A stretch of DNA of 64,000 nucleotides, taken from Xylanimonas ulmi. Lineage in GTDB: Bacteria > Actinomycetota > Actinomycetes > Actinomycetales > Cellulomonadaceae. A program made the position numbers and the translations under genes. The stretch spans positions 1,054,001 to 1,118,000 of the forward strand of contig NZ_SGWX01000001.1 of assembly GCF_004216535.1 (NCBI RefSeq), in the 5' to 3' direction. Positions 23,749 to 33,157 of this stretch are shown one piece after another; position 1 is the stretch's first letter; each line of letters begins with the position of its first letter. The notes beneath the pieces were generated by a model. That model did not search any database. It was not told where the DNA came from and was given only the letters and a program-made list of their open reading frames with translations.

Positions 23749-25848
23749 GTGTCGCAGTCGCTGTTCCCCGCCGCCGGTCACGGCTCCCTACTTGAGCGAG
23801 AGCTCTTGGCGGAGGACCGTTGCGTTCGTGTGGGCGCGATCCATCGGATGGACTTTCACGAAGCGATCGTTCTGACGCACGACAAGTGGAAGCACGACGT
23901 CGCCGGGATCCCGCAGTTCTCGCTGCTCCTGGCCACGGCGCGCGACATCTCGTCGGAGGGCTTCGACGACGACGAGGTGCTGCTCCTCCGCGTCGAGGGG
24001 AGCGCCCCGTTGTCCCTGGAGTCCGACCTGCTCGCGGTGCGCGAGGAGTCGCTGCGGACCGCGCTGTCGCAGTACGACTCTCCCTCGCCTGCAGTGGTCC
24101 TCGACATGGGCTTGGACCCGTTCACTAAGAACCGCGTTTCGTTCACCGGGCTCCGCTGCCGGGTGCTGGGGACGTTCTACGAGTCGATCGTCGACGGCAC
24201 CACACGACTCGAGTTCGGCGCTGACGTCGACAACTTCTACGCCACGTCGACCTACCGCGTGCTCAAGCCCGTTGGCAAGGGCCTGTCCGCGGTCGCCTCG
24301 TACATCAAGCCCGCCCCGACGAAGGAGCCTGTCGACATGGTCCGCATCGGAACGGTGCGGTATTCCTCGACCCGTCGCCGCGCACAGGCCGCCGGACAGG
24401 ACGACGCGGCGGTCCAAGTCAACATCCACGACTTCATCGGCAACAAGACCGGCATGTTCGGCATGACCCGCATGGGTAAGTCGAACACGATGAAGACGGT
24501 CGTTGCCCGGACCCAGGTGATCTCCCAGCTGGCGGTCAAGGCCGGTGGGAGGCCGATCGGGCAGCTGATCCTGGACCCGCAGGGCGAATACGCAAACCCC
24601 AACCAGCAGGACGGGACTGAGATCGCCGCGATTGGCGAGGACCGTGTCGTGATCTACCGGTTCGGTGGCGCGGCCAACGCGAGCAACGTGCGCCCCCTCG
24701 GCATCAACTTCTTCGACCCCGGCCAGCTCGACGTCGCCAAGGGTTTCGTCTCCTCGAGCCTGAGCGAGTCGGGTGCCGACTACGTCCGCGCGTTCGTCAA
24801 CGCCGACTTTGCCGGCACGCCTCGTCCTGGGGAGAGCACCAAGGAGGGGTACGAGCGAGCGGCCCGCGCCGACCGCGGACGCCTGATGCTCTACGGCGCA
24901 CTGGCAAAGGCCGACTTCATGATCCCCACCAAGGACCCCGTCGACACGCAATACCCGTGGCGCGCGTGGGTGTCCATGAAGGACCCCGTCGCCGACGCGA
25001 TCGAGCGGGACCTCCCCGGAGCGCTGTTCCGCCCGGCTCGCAAGGGCAGGGTCGGCGTGAACCGCGACCACCTGGTCGACGTGTGCCAGTGGTTCGTGGA
25101 CCGCGCCGCCGACGGGTCGATGGTCAACACCGACGGGTTCAACTCTTTCGTCGACGGCGACCCATACAAGTCCGCGCTGCCGATCTTCTCCCAGATGAAC
25201 GGCAACCGGTCGGTGTCGGGCTACACCAAGCTCAAGCCGCTGGCTCCGTTCCACCATCCCGACTCCAAGTCGGACTTCCGCGACCAGATCTTCGACGACC
25301 TGGTGGACGGCAAGATCGTGATCGTTGACCTGCACCTCGGCCCGCTCGCCGTGACGCGCCGCATGTCGGAGGGAATCGCCTCGCGGCTCATGGAGCGGCA
25401 GACCGAGACGTTCACGAAGGGCGTCGAGCCTCCGCGGATCCAGGTCGTTCTGGAGGAGGCGCACAACCTGTTCAGCAACCGGCAGTTCACCGACGAGCTG
25501 GATGTGTGGGTGCGGATGGCCAAGGAGTCCTCGAAGCTGAAGATCGGCCTGATTTACGCGACGCAGGAGGTCTCGGGCGTCGCGCACGAGGTGCTCGCCA
25601 ACACCAAGAACTGGGTGGTCGCCCACCTGAACAACACCAAGGAACTGCGGAACCTCGGTCAGTTCTACGACTTCGAGGCGTTCGCCGAGGCGATCATCTC
25701 CCAGGAGGACCGCGGCTATGTGAGGCTGAAGACGATGAGCTCGCCGTACATCGTGCCGGTCCAGATTGACCCGTACGGTCTCGAGCTAGTCAACGAGGCC
25801 CGTGCCGCGGCGAACGACCCGGCTCTCGTGCCGACGAGCGCGGCCTGA
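23749..25848 (+). CDS. herA: HerA-like hexameric ATPase/translocase (DUF87)
   Basis: 699 residues. An N-terminal HAS-barrel-like region (VRVGAIHRMDF) leads to the ATPase core: Walker A GMTRMGKSNTMK at about residues 237-248, LILDPQGEYA, the DLHLG segment before the helical insert, Walker B IQVVLEEAHNLF at about 563-574, and the LIYATQEVSGV sensor. HerA proteins form hexamers that pump double-stranded DNA and work with a NurA nuclease, which is encoded 2 bp downstream. I chose GTG 23749 because aggag lies correctly before it. It is the first gene of a five-gene co-directional set with a methyltransferase, helicase and DUF2290 protein, which places it in genome defence rather than repair. Confidence 0.88.
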   Translation: MSQSLFPAAGHGSLLERELLAEDRCVRVGAIHRMDFHEAIVLTHDKWKHDVAGIPQFSLLLATARDISSEGFDDDEVLLLRVEGSAPLSLESDLLAVREESLRTALSQYDSPSPAVVLDMGLDPFTKNRVSFTGLRCRVLGTFYESIVDGTTRLEFGADVDNFYATSTYRVLKPVGKGLSAVASYIKPAPTKEPVDMVRIGTVRYSSTRRRAQAAGQDDAAVQVNIHDFIGNKTGMFGMTRMGKSNTMKTVVARTQVISQLAVKAGGRPIGQLILDPQGEYANPNQQDGTEIAAIGEDRVVIYRFGGAANASNVRPLGINFFDPGQLDVAKGFVSSSLSESGADYVRAFVNADFAGTPRPGESTKEGYERAARADRGRLMLYGALAKADFMIPTKDPVDTQYPWRAWVSMKDPVADAIERDLPGALFRPARKGRVGVNRDHLVDVCQWFVDRAADGSMVNTDGFNSFVDGDPYKSALPIFSQMNGNRSVSGYTKLKPLAPFHHPDSKSDFRDQIFDDLVDGKIVIVDLHLGPLAVTRRMSEGIASRLMERQTETFTKGVEPPRIQVVLEEAHNLFSNRQFTDELDVWVRMAKESSKLKIGLIYATQEVSGVAHEVLANTKNWVVAHLNNTKELRNLGQFYDFEAFAEAIISQEDRGYVRLKTMSSPYIVPVQIDPYGLELVNEARAAANDPALVPTSAA

Positions 25849-25850
25849 CC

Positions 25851-27254
25851 GTGCCGTACGAGACCGTAGGCGGCGGGTTCGAGCTCGCCTCGCGCACCGG
25901 CCACGCCGAGGCCGTCCTCCGTTCCATGGCCGACCAGCGCAGCTTCTTCGTGCCCGCCGAGAGAGTTACCGACCTCGACTCCTTGAGCCAGAGAGTGCGC
26001 CGCCGGAGCGATATGCCGGCGGCGCCAGTACACACGCTTCGCGCTGCTCTCGCGATCGATGGGTCGCGCATGCCGGCGCACGTACGCGACGGGCTCCCCA
26101 GCGTGGTCTACGGGTTCGCGCAGGCCGCGGCCGCCTACCTCGACCTGCAAGCGCTCGAGAACCAGCGGGCGGTCCGGTTTGTCGACCCAGTCGTCCTGGA
26201 GGGCGCCGTCAACCGGGCGCTGGTCTCTCTCGACCTGCCGTGCGCGGGCGCCTACGAGCGCGAAGGAGTCGACATCAAGCGATCCTGGCGCGAGGCAGTC
26301 GACCGGATCTTCCGCACCAAACGCGTTGAGGTCAACAACCTCAACCTCACCCTCCTCGACCTGCTGTGCCTGCTGTACGGCGCACCCGGCGTTCCAGCGA
26401 CGTCCATCGAGATCGACTGTCAGAACACCGACTGCAAGCAGACGCGCATCGCGGTGCCGGCCGCGGTGGCTGCGGCACCGATCGGGTTCCCGTGCCCGGC
26501 TTGCGACCACCCCGTGTTCCCGACCGACATCCTCGGCATCCACGACGAGGTGGTCGAGGAGGGCACCAACGAGACGTCGCTGGGCCGGCTCATGTCAGTC
26601 GTCGAACTCCTGGTCCTCGTGGGCCTGGTGACCCTGCTGTGGCGCCAGCATCGAGCCGACCTGCTGCCGGAGACGCTGTTCATAGTCGACGGGCCTCTCG
26701 CCGTGATGGGTCCGCCCGCGCCGCTGCGCTATCGCGCGTTGCGGTACTTCCAAGCGATGGGCGGGGGCCCTGCGGGGCACATGCCATACATCGTCGGGGT
26801 GGAGAAAACCGGACCGATCGTCGACTTCGCGCGCCGGCTCCTACAGCACGACGTGCTCGCGCCCGGTGAGCTCCTGGTCTGCGACGCCCGTGTCATCGGG
26901 CAGATCTACAACACCGACAACGCCCTGGGGTATGGCAAGGAGACCTACTGGGGGCGCAAGTTCATCTACCGCACCGCGGACGGCAGGGTGCTCGTGCCCA
27001 CGTTCGTCCCCCCCGCCGGCCGGCCCTACGACCGCGACGGCGGGCTTCCCGACCCGTCCAGCTACCCGCAGATGGCCGCGATCCTTGACGTCTTCGATCG
27101 CACCGGCTCGTCGATGTACCAGGATGGCATCATCCCAACGGCGCTGGCGCACGGGTCGGCCGCGTTCCCGATCGGCGTGGGCACCGACGTGCTCAAGCTC
27201 GTAGCGCGCCGCAAGCTCGGCCTCGACGACGCGCCACGACACGCCAGGCCGTGA
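25851..27254 (+). CDS. nurA: NurA-like nuclease with zinc-ribbon insertion
   Basis: 467 residues. The RNase-H-like NurA domain has its first acidic motif in LAIDGSRMP (about residues 66-74), the second in LFIVDGPLAVMG (about 275-286), IVGVEKTGP afterwards, and a C-terminal KETYWGRKFIYR. Between the first two motifs is a CX5C...CX2C pair, in DCQNTDC and PCPACDHPVF (about residues 189-219), that looks like a zinc ribbon. NurA nucleases degrade DNA from ends when loaded on a HerA hexamer. The GTG start is 2 bp after the HerA stop, so the two are coupled. The zinc insertion is not part of the NurA proteins I know and may add DNA or partner recognition. Confidence 0.75.
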   Translation: MPYETVGGGFELASRTGHAEAVLRSMADQRSFFVPAERVTDLDSLSQRVRRRSDMPAAPVHTLRAALAIDGSRMPAHVRDGLPSVVYGFAQAAAAYLDLQALENQRAVRFVDPVVLEGAVNRALVSLDLPCAGAYEREGVDIKRSWREAVDRIFRTKRVEVNNLNLTLLDLLCLLYGAPGVPATSIEIDCQNTDCKQTRIAVPAAVAAAPIGFPCPACDHPVFPTDILGIHDEVVEEGTNETSLGRLMSVVELLVLVGLVTLLWRQHRADLLPETLFIVDGPLAVMGPPAPLRYRALRYFQAMGGGPAGHMPYIVGVEKTGPIVDFARRLLQHDVLAPGELLVCDARVIGQIYNTDNALGYGKETYWGRKFIYRTADGRVLVPTFVPPAGRPYDRDGGLPDPSSYPQMAAILDVFDRTGSSMYQDGIIPTALAHGSAAFPIGVGTDVLKLVARRKLGLDDAPRHARP

Positions 27255-27300
27255 TCTGAACTGGTGCGGAGTTGAGGCGCAAGTCGGGCAGGATATGGGC

Positions 27301-28536
27301 ATGACCGAGGCAATGGTGGGCGATGTGCGTGTGCCCGCCTCGCCCCGGGAAGTGAGCGAGACCCTCGGGATCCGGGACGGCGCCGCCTTCAGGCTGACCC
27401 CGGGCAAGATCACCCACCCGCTCGCCCAGGGACGCTACCAGTCGCCATTGCGATACCCGGGCGCGAAGTCTGCGCTCGCCCCGGCGCTCGGAAGGGTGAT
27501 CTCCGCGGCGACTGCGTCCAGCGAGGTCCCGCGCGTGGACCTGCTCGTCGAACCGTTCGCTGGCGGCGCGTCCGCGTCGTTGCGGTTGGTCGGCGACGGC
27601 ACCGTGGAGAGGATCCTGCTCGCCGATGCCGACCCGCTAGTCGCGTCGTTCTGGCAGGCGGCGGCCGCCGACACCGACCGGTTGATCGAGCGGATGCAGC
27701 ACGAGCGGAGCACCTACGTGCAGCGCGGTGGCGCCGTCGCCGTCGAGCGCTGGGATTACTGGCGTGACTGGCGTCCCGCGGCCGGTGTCTCGGAGGCGAC
27801 GGCACGCCTCGAAACGGCGGTCAAGTGCCTGTTCCTGAACCGCACGACGTTCTCCGGGATCCTGCACGGACGCGCTGGGCCGATCGGTGGACGCGCGCAG
27901 ACCTCGCCGTACGGGATCGGATGCCGATGGAACCAGCAGGGGCTCGAAGAGCGCCTGCGCTTCATCGGGCACCTCTACTACACCGGCCGGCTCGTAGACG
28001 TGTGGCTCTGCGATTGGCAGCGCACCCTCGAGGACGTGCCCGAGAGGTTCCCGCAACTGATCCCGTCGCGCGTCGTGGCCTACCTCGACCCGCCCTACTT
28101 GGAGAAGTCGGAGAAGCTGTACCGGACAAGCTTCGACCCGCACGGCGGGTACGCGGCCGCGTCCGATGAGGCAGCCGCGCAGACCAGTGAGCGTGTCGGT
28201 GACTTGCACCTGAAGCTGGCGGAGTATCTGCGCGAGCGCGCGCAGTTTCGGTGGGTGCTCAGCTACGACGCCGATCACACCCTGATCCAGGATCCGAGGT
28301 TGTACGCGCGGCGAGAGATGAACCCCTCGAGCCAGGACCGCGAACTGCTCGGCGTGCACCGGTGGCGCATCAGCCGACGCCTGCTGTCCACGCGGTACAG
28401 CGCGTCGGGCAAGAGCGGCAAGCGGGCGGCCAGCGAGCTGCTGCTCACGACGTTGCCGCCGTCAACCGTCCCGCTCGATGAGGAGTTCCGCTCGACGCAC
28501 GAATGGGAGCGGGCCGCGCAGGCGACCACGCGCTGA
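27301..28536 (+). CDS. Dam-type (class D12) adenine-specific DNA methyltransferase
   Basis: 411 residues. Motif X/I is seen as LRYPGAKSALAPAL and LVEPFAGGASASL, a substrate-binding region as KCLFLNRTTFSGILHG, and the catalytic motif IV as AYLDPPYLEKS. It would transfer a methyl group from S-adenosylmethionine to adenine N6 in a specific sequence. The protein is longer than Dam (about 270), with an N-terminal addition and a C-terminal tail. I chose ATG 27301 because gga lies 8 bases before it; ATG 27295 is too close. It follows the NurA gene by 46 bp. In this cassette it probably marks host DNA as self. Confidence 0.88.
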   Translation: MTEAMVGDVRVPASPREVSETLGIRDGAAFRLTPGKITHPLAQGRYQSPLRYPGAKSALAPALGRVISAATASSEVPRVDLLVEPFAGGASASLRLVGDGTVERILLADADPLVASFWQAAAADTDRLIERMQHERSTYVQRGGAVAVERWDYWRDWRPAAGVSEATARLETAVKCLFLNRTTFSGILHGRAGPIGGRAQTSPYGIGCRWNQQGLEERLRFIGHLYYTGRLVDVWLCDWQRTLEDVPERFPQLIPSRVVAYLDPPYLEKSEKLYRTSFDPHGGYAAASDEAAAQTSERVGDLHLKLAEYLRERAQFRWVLSYDADHTLIQDPRLYARREMNPSSQDRELLGVHRWRISRRLLSTRYSASGKSGKRAASELLLTTLPPSTVPLDEEFRSTHEWERAAQATTR

Positions 28537-28662
28537 TGGCTGGTGGCCGGGGCTGGAAGCGACGACGCGGGCCTGTGACCTGCACTCGGGCCGCGACACG
28601 GGGATCGGCGCGGTGTCGCACGCGTCGCTACGCTTACACCCACGCGATCGGAAGGCAGGGCT

Positions 28663-30825
28663 GTGGCGGCTAACAACGTTGTGCGGGGTACCAACACCAA
28701 GCCCGTCGCCAGCGACACGCTCGCTCGGTTCTTCGAGTCGAACCAGGCGCCGACTGGTGGCGAGTTGTTCGTCGGTTACCCGATCACCACCGCCGCCGAC
28801 GGCAAGCGCCCGATCGACGCGGTCTATGTCTCTCCGCAGCACGGTGTCGTGGTCTTCGATCTGGTCGAAGGCACCGATCTCGGCGACTTCGTCGACCGGC
28901 AGGACGACGACGTCAACCGTCTCGACGTGAAGCTTCGCGCCCACCGCGACCTGGTGCGCCGCCGCGAGCTCCTCGTGCAACTGAGCACTGTTACCTTCGC
29001 GCCGGCTTTGTCCCACCCGCACGGCGAGCCGGACTTCCCGGTCGCGAACGAGGCCACCCTCGCGCAGGTCTTGGCAGACTTCGAGCTCGACGAACCGAAC
29101 CCCGAGCTGTTCTTGCGCACCGTGTCGGCGCTGCAGAGCATGTCGCGGATCCGCCGCACCAGCACGGCACGGGTCGTGGTCGACGAGAACTCCCGAGGGG
29201 CACGCCTGAAGGCCCTGGAGGGCTCGATCGCGACCCTCGACGCGCAGCAGTCGCGCGCCGTCATCGAGACCGCCTCGGATGTGCAGCGCATCCGCGGGCT
29301 GGCCGGGTCGGGCAAAACGGTGGTGCTGGCCCTCAAGGCGGCCTACCTGCATGCGCAGCACCCCGAGCTTCGTATCGCGGTGACCTTCATGACGCGGTCC
29401 TTGCGAGAGCAGTTCCGGTCACTGATCACGATGTTCTCGATCGAGCAGGCGGGCGAAGAGCCCGACTGGACGAAGGTCCAGATCCTGCCGGCGTGGGGTG
29501 CGCGCGGTGGCGGCGACCGAGACGGCATCTACTACCGCTTCTGCGTGGAGAACGACGTCGCCTACTACGACTTCGCCTCGGCCAAGGCGCAGTTCGGCGG
29601 CATCGACCCCCTCAGTGGTGCATGCAGCGCGGCGCTCGACGCCGCGAGCGAGCCCGTGCAGTCGTTCGACGTCGTCCTGGTCGACGAGGCCCAGGACCTG
29701 CCGCCGTCCTTCTTGCGCATGTGCTACCAGATGCTCGGTCCGGTCAAGCGCCTGGTCTACGCCTACGACGAGCTGCAGAACCTCAACGCTTCCGGGCTCC
29801 CGCCGGCCGAGGAGATCTTCGGCACCGACAGGGACGGTCGCCCGCTCGTCACGTTCGACCGTGACGACCCGACCGGGGCGCGCCGCGACATCATCCTCTA
29901 CAAGTGCTACCGCAACTCCCGACCGGTCCTGTCCACCGCGCACGCGCTCGGGTTCGGCATCTTTCGAACGCCGCCGCCCGCGCAGAGCACCGGACTGGTG
30001 CAGATCTTTGAGCAAAAGGACCTGTGGGGCGACATCGGCTACCGCGTGACCGACGGGTCCCTCGCCGATGGGGCGCGGGTCCGCCTGGCGCGTACACGCG
30101 ACTCGAGCCCGCTCTTCCTCGAGAACCACTCACCGATCGACGACCTGATCGAGTTCCGCCGCTTCGAAACCGCGGCCGAGCAGGCGCGGTGGGTCGCCGC
30201 TCAGATCAAGCAGAACCTCGAGGTGGACGAGATGGTCGCGAACGACATCATCGTGATCAATCCCGACCCGTTCACGACCCGGAACAACGTCGGCATCCTG
30301 CGCAAGCAACTCGTCGAGCTCGACATCGACTCCCACCTCGCCGGCGTCGACACGCGCGCCGACGTCTTCTTCTCCCCGGAGAGCTCCAGCGTCACCGTCA
30401 CCGGTGTGTACCGGGCGAAGGGCAACGAGGCCGGGATGGTCTACGTCGTCAACGCGCAGGAGAAGTTCACCTCGGGCGCAAACCTCGCGCAGGTGCGCAA
30501 CCGGCTGTTCACGGCGGTCACGCGTTCCAAGGCCTGGGTCAGGGTGACCGGGGTGGGGCCGGAGATGGACGCGCTGATCGAGGAGTTCAACCGCATCAAG
30601 GCCAGTGACTTCGCTCTCGACTTCGTATACCCCAACGAGGAGGTGCGCGCGAAGCTGCGGATCGTGCACCGCGACAAGTCCCAGGTCGTCAAGAAGCTCC
30701 GGCACTACGGGCAATCCCTGGGCGAACTGGTGAGCGACCTGGAGCGCGGCGCCGTCTACACCGAGGACCTCGATGCCGAGACGGTGGCACGGCTGCGCGC
30801 ACTGCTGAGCGACACCGATGCCTGA
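28663..30825 (+). CDS. SF1 (UvrD-like) DNA helicase with NERD-like N-terminus
   Basis: 720 residues. The helicase motifs are RIRGLAGSGKTVVLALKAA (Walker A, about 209-227), DVVLVDEAQDLPPSF (Walker B), YAYDELQNL (motif III), CYRNSRPV (motif IV region), VTGVYRAKGNEAGMVYVV (motif V) and FTAVTRSKAWVRVTG (motif VI). The first ~100 residues (GKRPIDAVYVSPQHGVVVFD) look like a NERD/PD-(D/E)XK fold in which the usual catalytic Lys appears replaced (DLVEG). The GTG start follows ggaagg. A 126-bp gap separates it from the methyltransferase, so a separate promoter is possible. It would unwind DNA or RNA for the cassette. Confidence 0.85.
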   Translation: MAANNVVRGTNTKPVASDTLARFFESNQAPTGGELFVGYPITTAADGKRPIDAVYVSPQHGVVVFDLVEGTDLGDFVDRQDDDVNRLDVKLRAHRDLVRRRELLVQLSTVTFAPALSHPHGEPDFPVANEATLAQVLADFELDEPNPELFLRTVSALQSMSRIRRTSTARVVVDENSRGARLKALEGSIATLDAQQSRAVIETASDVQRIRGLAGSGKTVVLALKAAYLHAQHPELRIAVTFMTRSLREQFRSLITMFSIEQAGEEPDWTKVQILPAWGARGGGDRDGIYYRFCVENDVAYYDFASAKAQFGGIDPLSGACSAALDAASEPVQSFDVVLVDEAQDLPPSFLRMCYQMLGPVKRLVYAYDELQNLNASGLPPAEEIFGTDRDGRPLVTFDRDDPTGARRDIILYKCYRNSRPVLSTAHALGFGIFRTPPPAQSTGLVQIFEQKDLWGDIGYRVTDGSLADGARVRLARTRDSSPLFLENHSPIDDLIEFRRFETAAEQARWVAAQIKQNLEVDEMVANDIIVINPDPFTTRNNVGILRKQLVELDIDSHLAGVDTRADVFFSPESSSVTVTGVYRAKGNEAGMVYVVNAQEKFTSGANLAQVRNRLFTAVTRSKAWVRVTGVGPEMDALIEEFNRIKASDFALDFVYPNEEVRAKLRIVHRDKSQVVKKLRHYGQSLGELVSDLERGAVYTEDLDAETVARLRALLSDTDA

Positions 30826-31498
30826 GCCGCTGGTCGAGTCGTTCCGCAAGGAGTTTCACGACGTCGCGGTCTACCTGATCGAGAAGAGCCTGGTCGACCA
30901 CCAGAACTTCCCGGCCCGGCGCACCCGTTCGGACGACGTCGTGGTGCTCGAGTCCGACTACTGGAAGACGGCGCCGCGCATGCAAGAGAAGGTGCCCTAC
31001 AGCCAGTTGTACGAAGGGGCCTTCGACGCGTCGGCATACGACCTGAGGTTCCTGGACGGGGCCTTGGTCCAGATGCGGTATGAGTTCTCCAAGCGCAGCG
31101 GTCAGCTCCTTCGCTCGAGCGCAAGTTTCCTTCCGTCGCCCGATCTGACCGCGTACCAGGATGACCCCCAGCTGTACTTGCGCGACGAGGTCTACGGGGA
31201 CGTTGTCGACCCTCGAGTCGTGCCGGTCCCGATGCGCGTGGACTTCGACGCGGGCGCAGCGGTCGACCTGCACCACCCGCACTCCCACATGACCTTCGGG
31301 CTGTACGAGCACTGCCGCATCGCGGTGACTGCGGCGATGACGCCCTGGCACTTCCTCGAGCTGGTGTTACGCAGCTTCTACCGGACCAAGGACTGGCTGG
31401 GTACCGATGAGCTCCCGGGTCCCCGCGTGAAGATGCCGAAGACGATCACGCCTCGAGAGCAGGAGCTCGGGCACTTCGCCGTTCCTGCATCTGCGTAG
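30818..31498 (+). CDS. DUF2290 protein
   Basis: 226 residues. The DUF2290 pattern is clear in its second half: VVPVPMRVDFD, LHHPHSHMTFGLYEHCRIAV, and TPWHFLELVLRSFYRTKD. The biochemical role is unknown. It overlaps the helicase gene by 8 bp, so it is translationally coupled and likely works with it. The conserved His-rich motif could bind metal. It is the last gene of the cassette; about 190 bp of spacer separate it from the convergent gene at 31693-32715. Confidence 0.8.
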   Translation: MPEPLVESFRKEFHDVAVYLIEKSLVDHQNFPARRTRSDDVVVLESDYWKTAPRMQEKVPYSQLYEGAFDASAYDLRFLDGALVQMRYEFSKRSGQLLRSSASFLPSPDLTAYQDDPQLYLRDEVYGDVVDPRVVPVPMRVDFDAGAAVDLHHPHSHMTFGLYEHCRIAVTAAMTPWHFLELVLRSFYRTKDWLGTDELPGPRVKMPKTITPREQELGHFAVPASA

Positions 31499-31692
31499 CC
31501 GTCCGACGCGTACCCTCGCGTGCCCCGCCAGTGACCGTGTTGCTCTGTGGCTCTGAACATGACATCGGGCAATGGGTTGTACGCCACTTCGGGCAACACC
31601 TGCGCGGTGGCGAACTGTGTGTACGTGAGTCGCGACAGCACCCGGAGCGTGCGCGGTCTCCCCAAGAGGGCGAGCGGGACGCGGGCGCGGCG

Positions 31693-32715
31693 TTAGCGCA
31701 TGCGCTCGGCGAGCTGGTCGAAGAACTCAGCGAGCATCCCGTCCGCGCCGTCCTTCATGAGCTCGGCCCCACCGAACCGGTAGACCTCATATCCAGCGAG
31801 CTTGAGCCGCCGGTCCTCGGCCACCATCTCGCTGTAGAGCGTCGGGCTCGCGGTCTCACCTTGCGCATAGTGCTGCTTCCCGTCGACCTCGAGGACGACC
31901 CGATGTCTGTTGGAGAACAGGATCAGGAAGTCCATCCGCTGCCGCTGAAGCGGTCGACCGCTCTGGCCGGCTCGCCGGCGGGCGAGTTGGGTCGTGGGGT
32001 CGAAGTGCAGGTAGACCTGAGGAATCAGAGCCGGGATCTCAAACTTCTCGTCTTTGTAGCGCGCCGCGTAGGCCTCAAACACGACGAGTTCGGCGGGATT
32101 GGCTCCGAGGGACTCCTGGAGGCGACGATGCAGATCCAACCCGACGTCCCGCGCTGACGCGGTATCGGCGAAGCCTTGACGCTCTCGCCACCAATCGATC
32201 AGGTTGCTGTACTTCAGGCCGTCGGCCGGGATCGGCCGGTCGTAGACGAGGCAGTACTCGCCGTTGCGGACGATCTCGATATCGTTGTTGAGGGCGTCGC
32301 GCAGCACCAAGTCGGGCTTGGGACCGTTCGCAGCGAAGATCAGGTTCTTCGCGGGCGCGCCGACACCTCCTCCGCGGTCGTGCTCGGCAAGGAGGGCGGT
32401 CAGGTCGGCGAGAGCGGCCTCGGATAGCTCGAGCTCACTGATGATTCGACGCGCCAGGGCGACGAGTTGGGGGAGGTTCCAGCCCTTGGTGTACGCCTGG
32501 ATGACTTCGCGCTTGCTGTAGTCGGGGTCACTTGGCGGGCGATCCGACTCCGGCCATGGCAGCCCGAACTCCTCGGCGAGGACCGTCTCCAGGTTGCGCC
32601 GCGTGTAGGCCATGAGCGCCGCCTCGATAGCGCTCCGGAACGCTCGCGACGACACCTTGGCCGGAGCCTTCGTGGGATCGAAGAGCGCCGCGTTGAAGAA
32701 GTTGAGACCGCTCAC
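31693..32715 (-). CDS. AbiJ-N-terminal-like protein with PD-(D/E)XK (Vsr/DUF559-like) nuclease domain
   Basis: 340 residues from GTG 32715 (the frame is open to 32805). The N-terminal ~110 residues (FRSAIEAALMAYTRRNLETV, then SKREVIQAYTKGWNLPQLV) resemble the AbiJ N-terminal recognition domain. The C-terminal ~110 residues form a nuclease of the Vsr/DUF559 kind, with Asp in RQRMDFLILFSNRHRVV and Glu/Lys in LEVDGKQHYA. YSEMVAEDRRLKLAGYEVYR, the usual helix-strand end of that fold, follows. It faces the HerA-NurA cassette. A fused recognition and effector protein of this kind would be expected to cause abortive infection by cutting nucleic acid. The domain calls are by eye. Confidence 0.65.
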   Translation of the reverse strand: MSGLNFFNAALFDPTKAPAKVSSRAFRSAIEAALMAYTRRNLETVLAEEFGLPWPESDRPPSDPDYSKREVIQAYTKGWNLPQLVALARRIISELELSEAALADLTALLAEHDRGGGVGAPAKNLIFAANGPKPDLVLRDALNNDIEIVRNGEYCLVYDRPIPADGLKYSNLIDWWRERQGFADTASARDVGLDLHRRLQESLGANPAELVVFEAYAARYKDEKFEIPALIPQVYLHFDPTTQLARRRAGQSGRPLQRQRMDFLILFSNRHRVVLEVDGKQHYAQGETASPTLYSEMVAEDRRLKLAGYEVYRFGGAELMKDGADGMLAEFFDQLAERMR

Positions 32716-33157
32716 TCTGCCATTGTCCCCGTGGCCCACGGCAAACCATGGAACCTTCGCGCCTGGCCGGGACTGAGCACGGTGGCCCCAGTCCGAGTCG
32801 CCCATCGCGACACGGCCGGTCGCAGCGCAAGCCCGACCACCCCGGGTTCAGGGCTTCCTGCTGCGCCACGCGGGTGTTGCTCTCCACTGGCGTACATTCC
32901 GAACCACTCGAGGCACACAGTGTCGCCCGACGGTGCGTACATCCGTCGCCGAGGGTCATGTTCGCAGCCACTTTGGCCTGACGTCGCAGATCGGCCACAC
33001 GACGGGGAGTGCCTGCTTGGGCGCGGTGCCACCGCCGAGAGGCGCAGAGCGTGCTTGCCGCGCCGTTGCAGGGCCAGTTGGTGGGATCAGTGAGCCCGGA
33101 AGGGGCTGCAAGACCCCCGTCGTCGCCCCCCACGTCAACCAAGCCGCCGCCGTCCGC
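32716..33157. other. 442-bp spacer between defence gene and ISL3 element
   Basis: No gene, repeat or RNA is recognised. Short frames on both strands have poor codon use. It may hold the promoter of the AbiJ-like gene at its left end. Confidence 0.5.

Noticed and set aside
23788-25626. 612-codon minus-strand frame opposite the HerA gene
   Set aside because: The HerA frame carries all ATPase motifs in order, whereas the antisense product is a low-complexity Arg/Asp/Val mixture with no motif.
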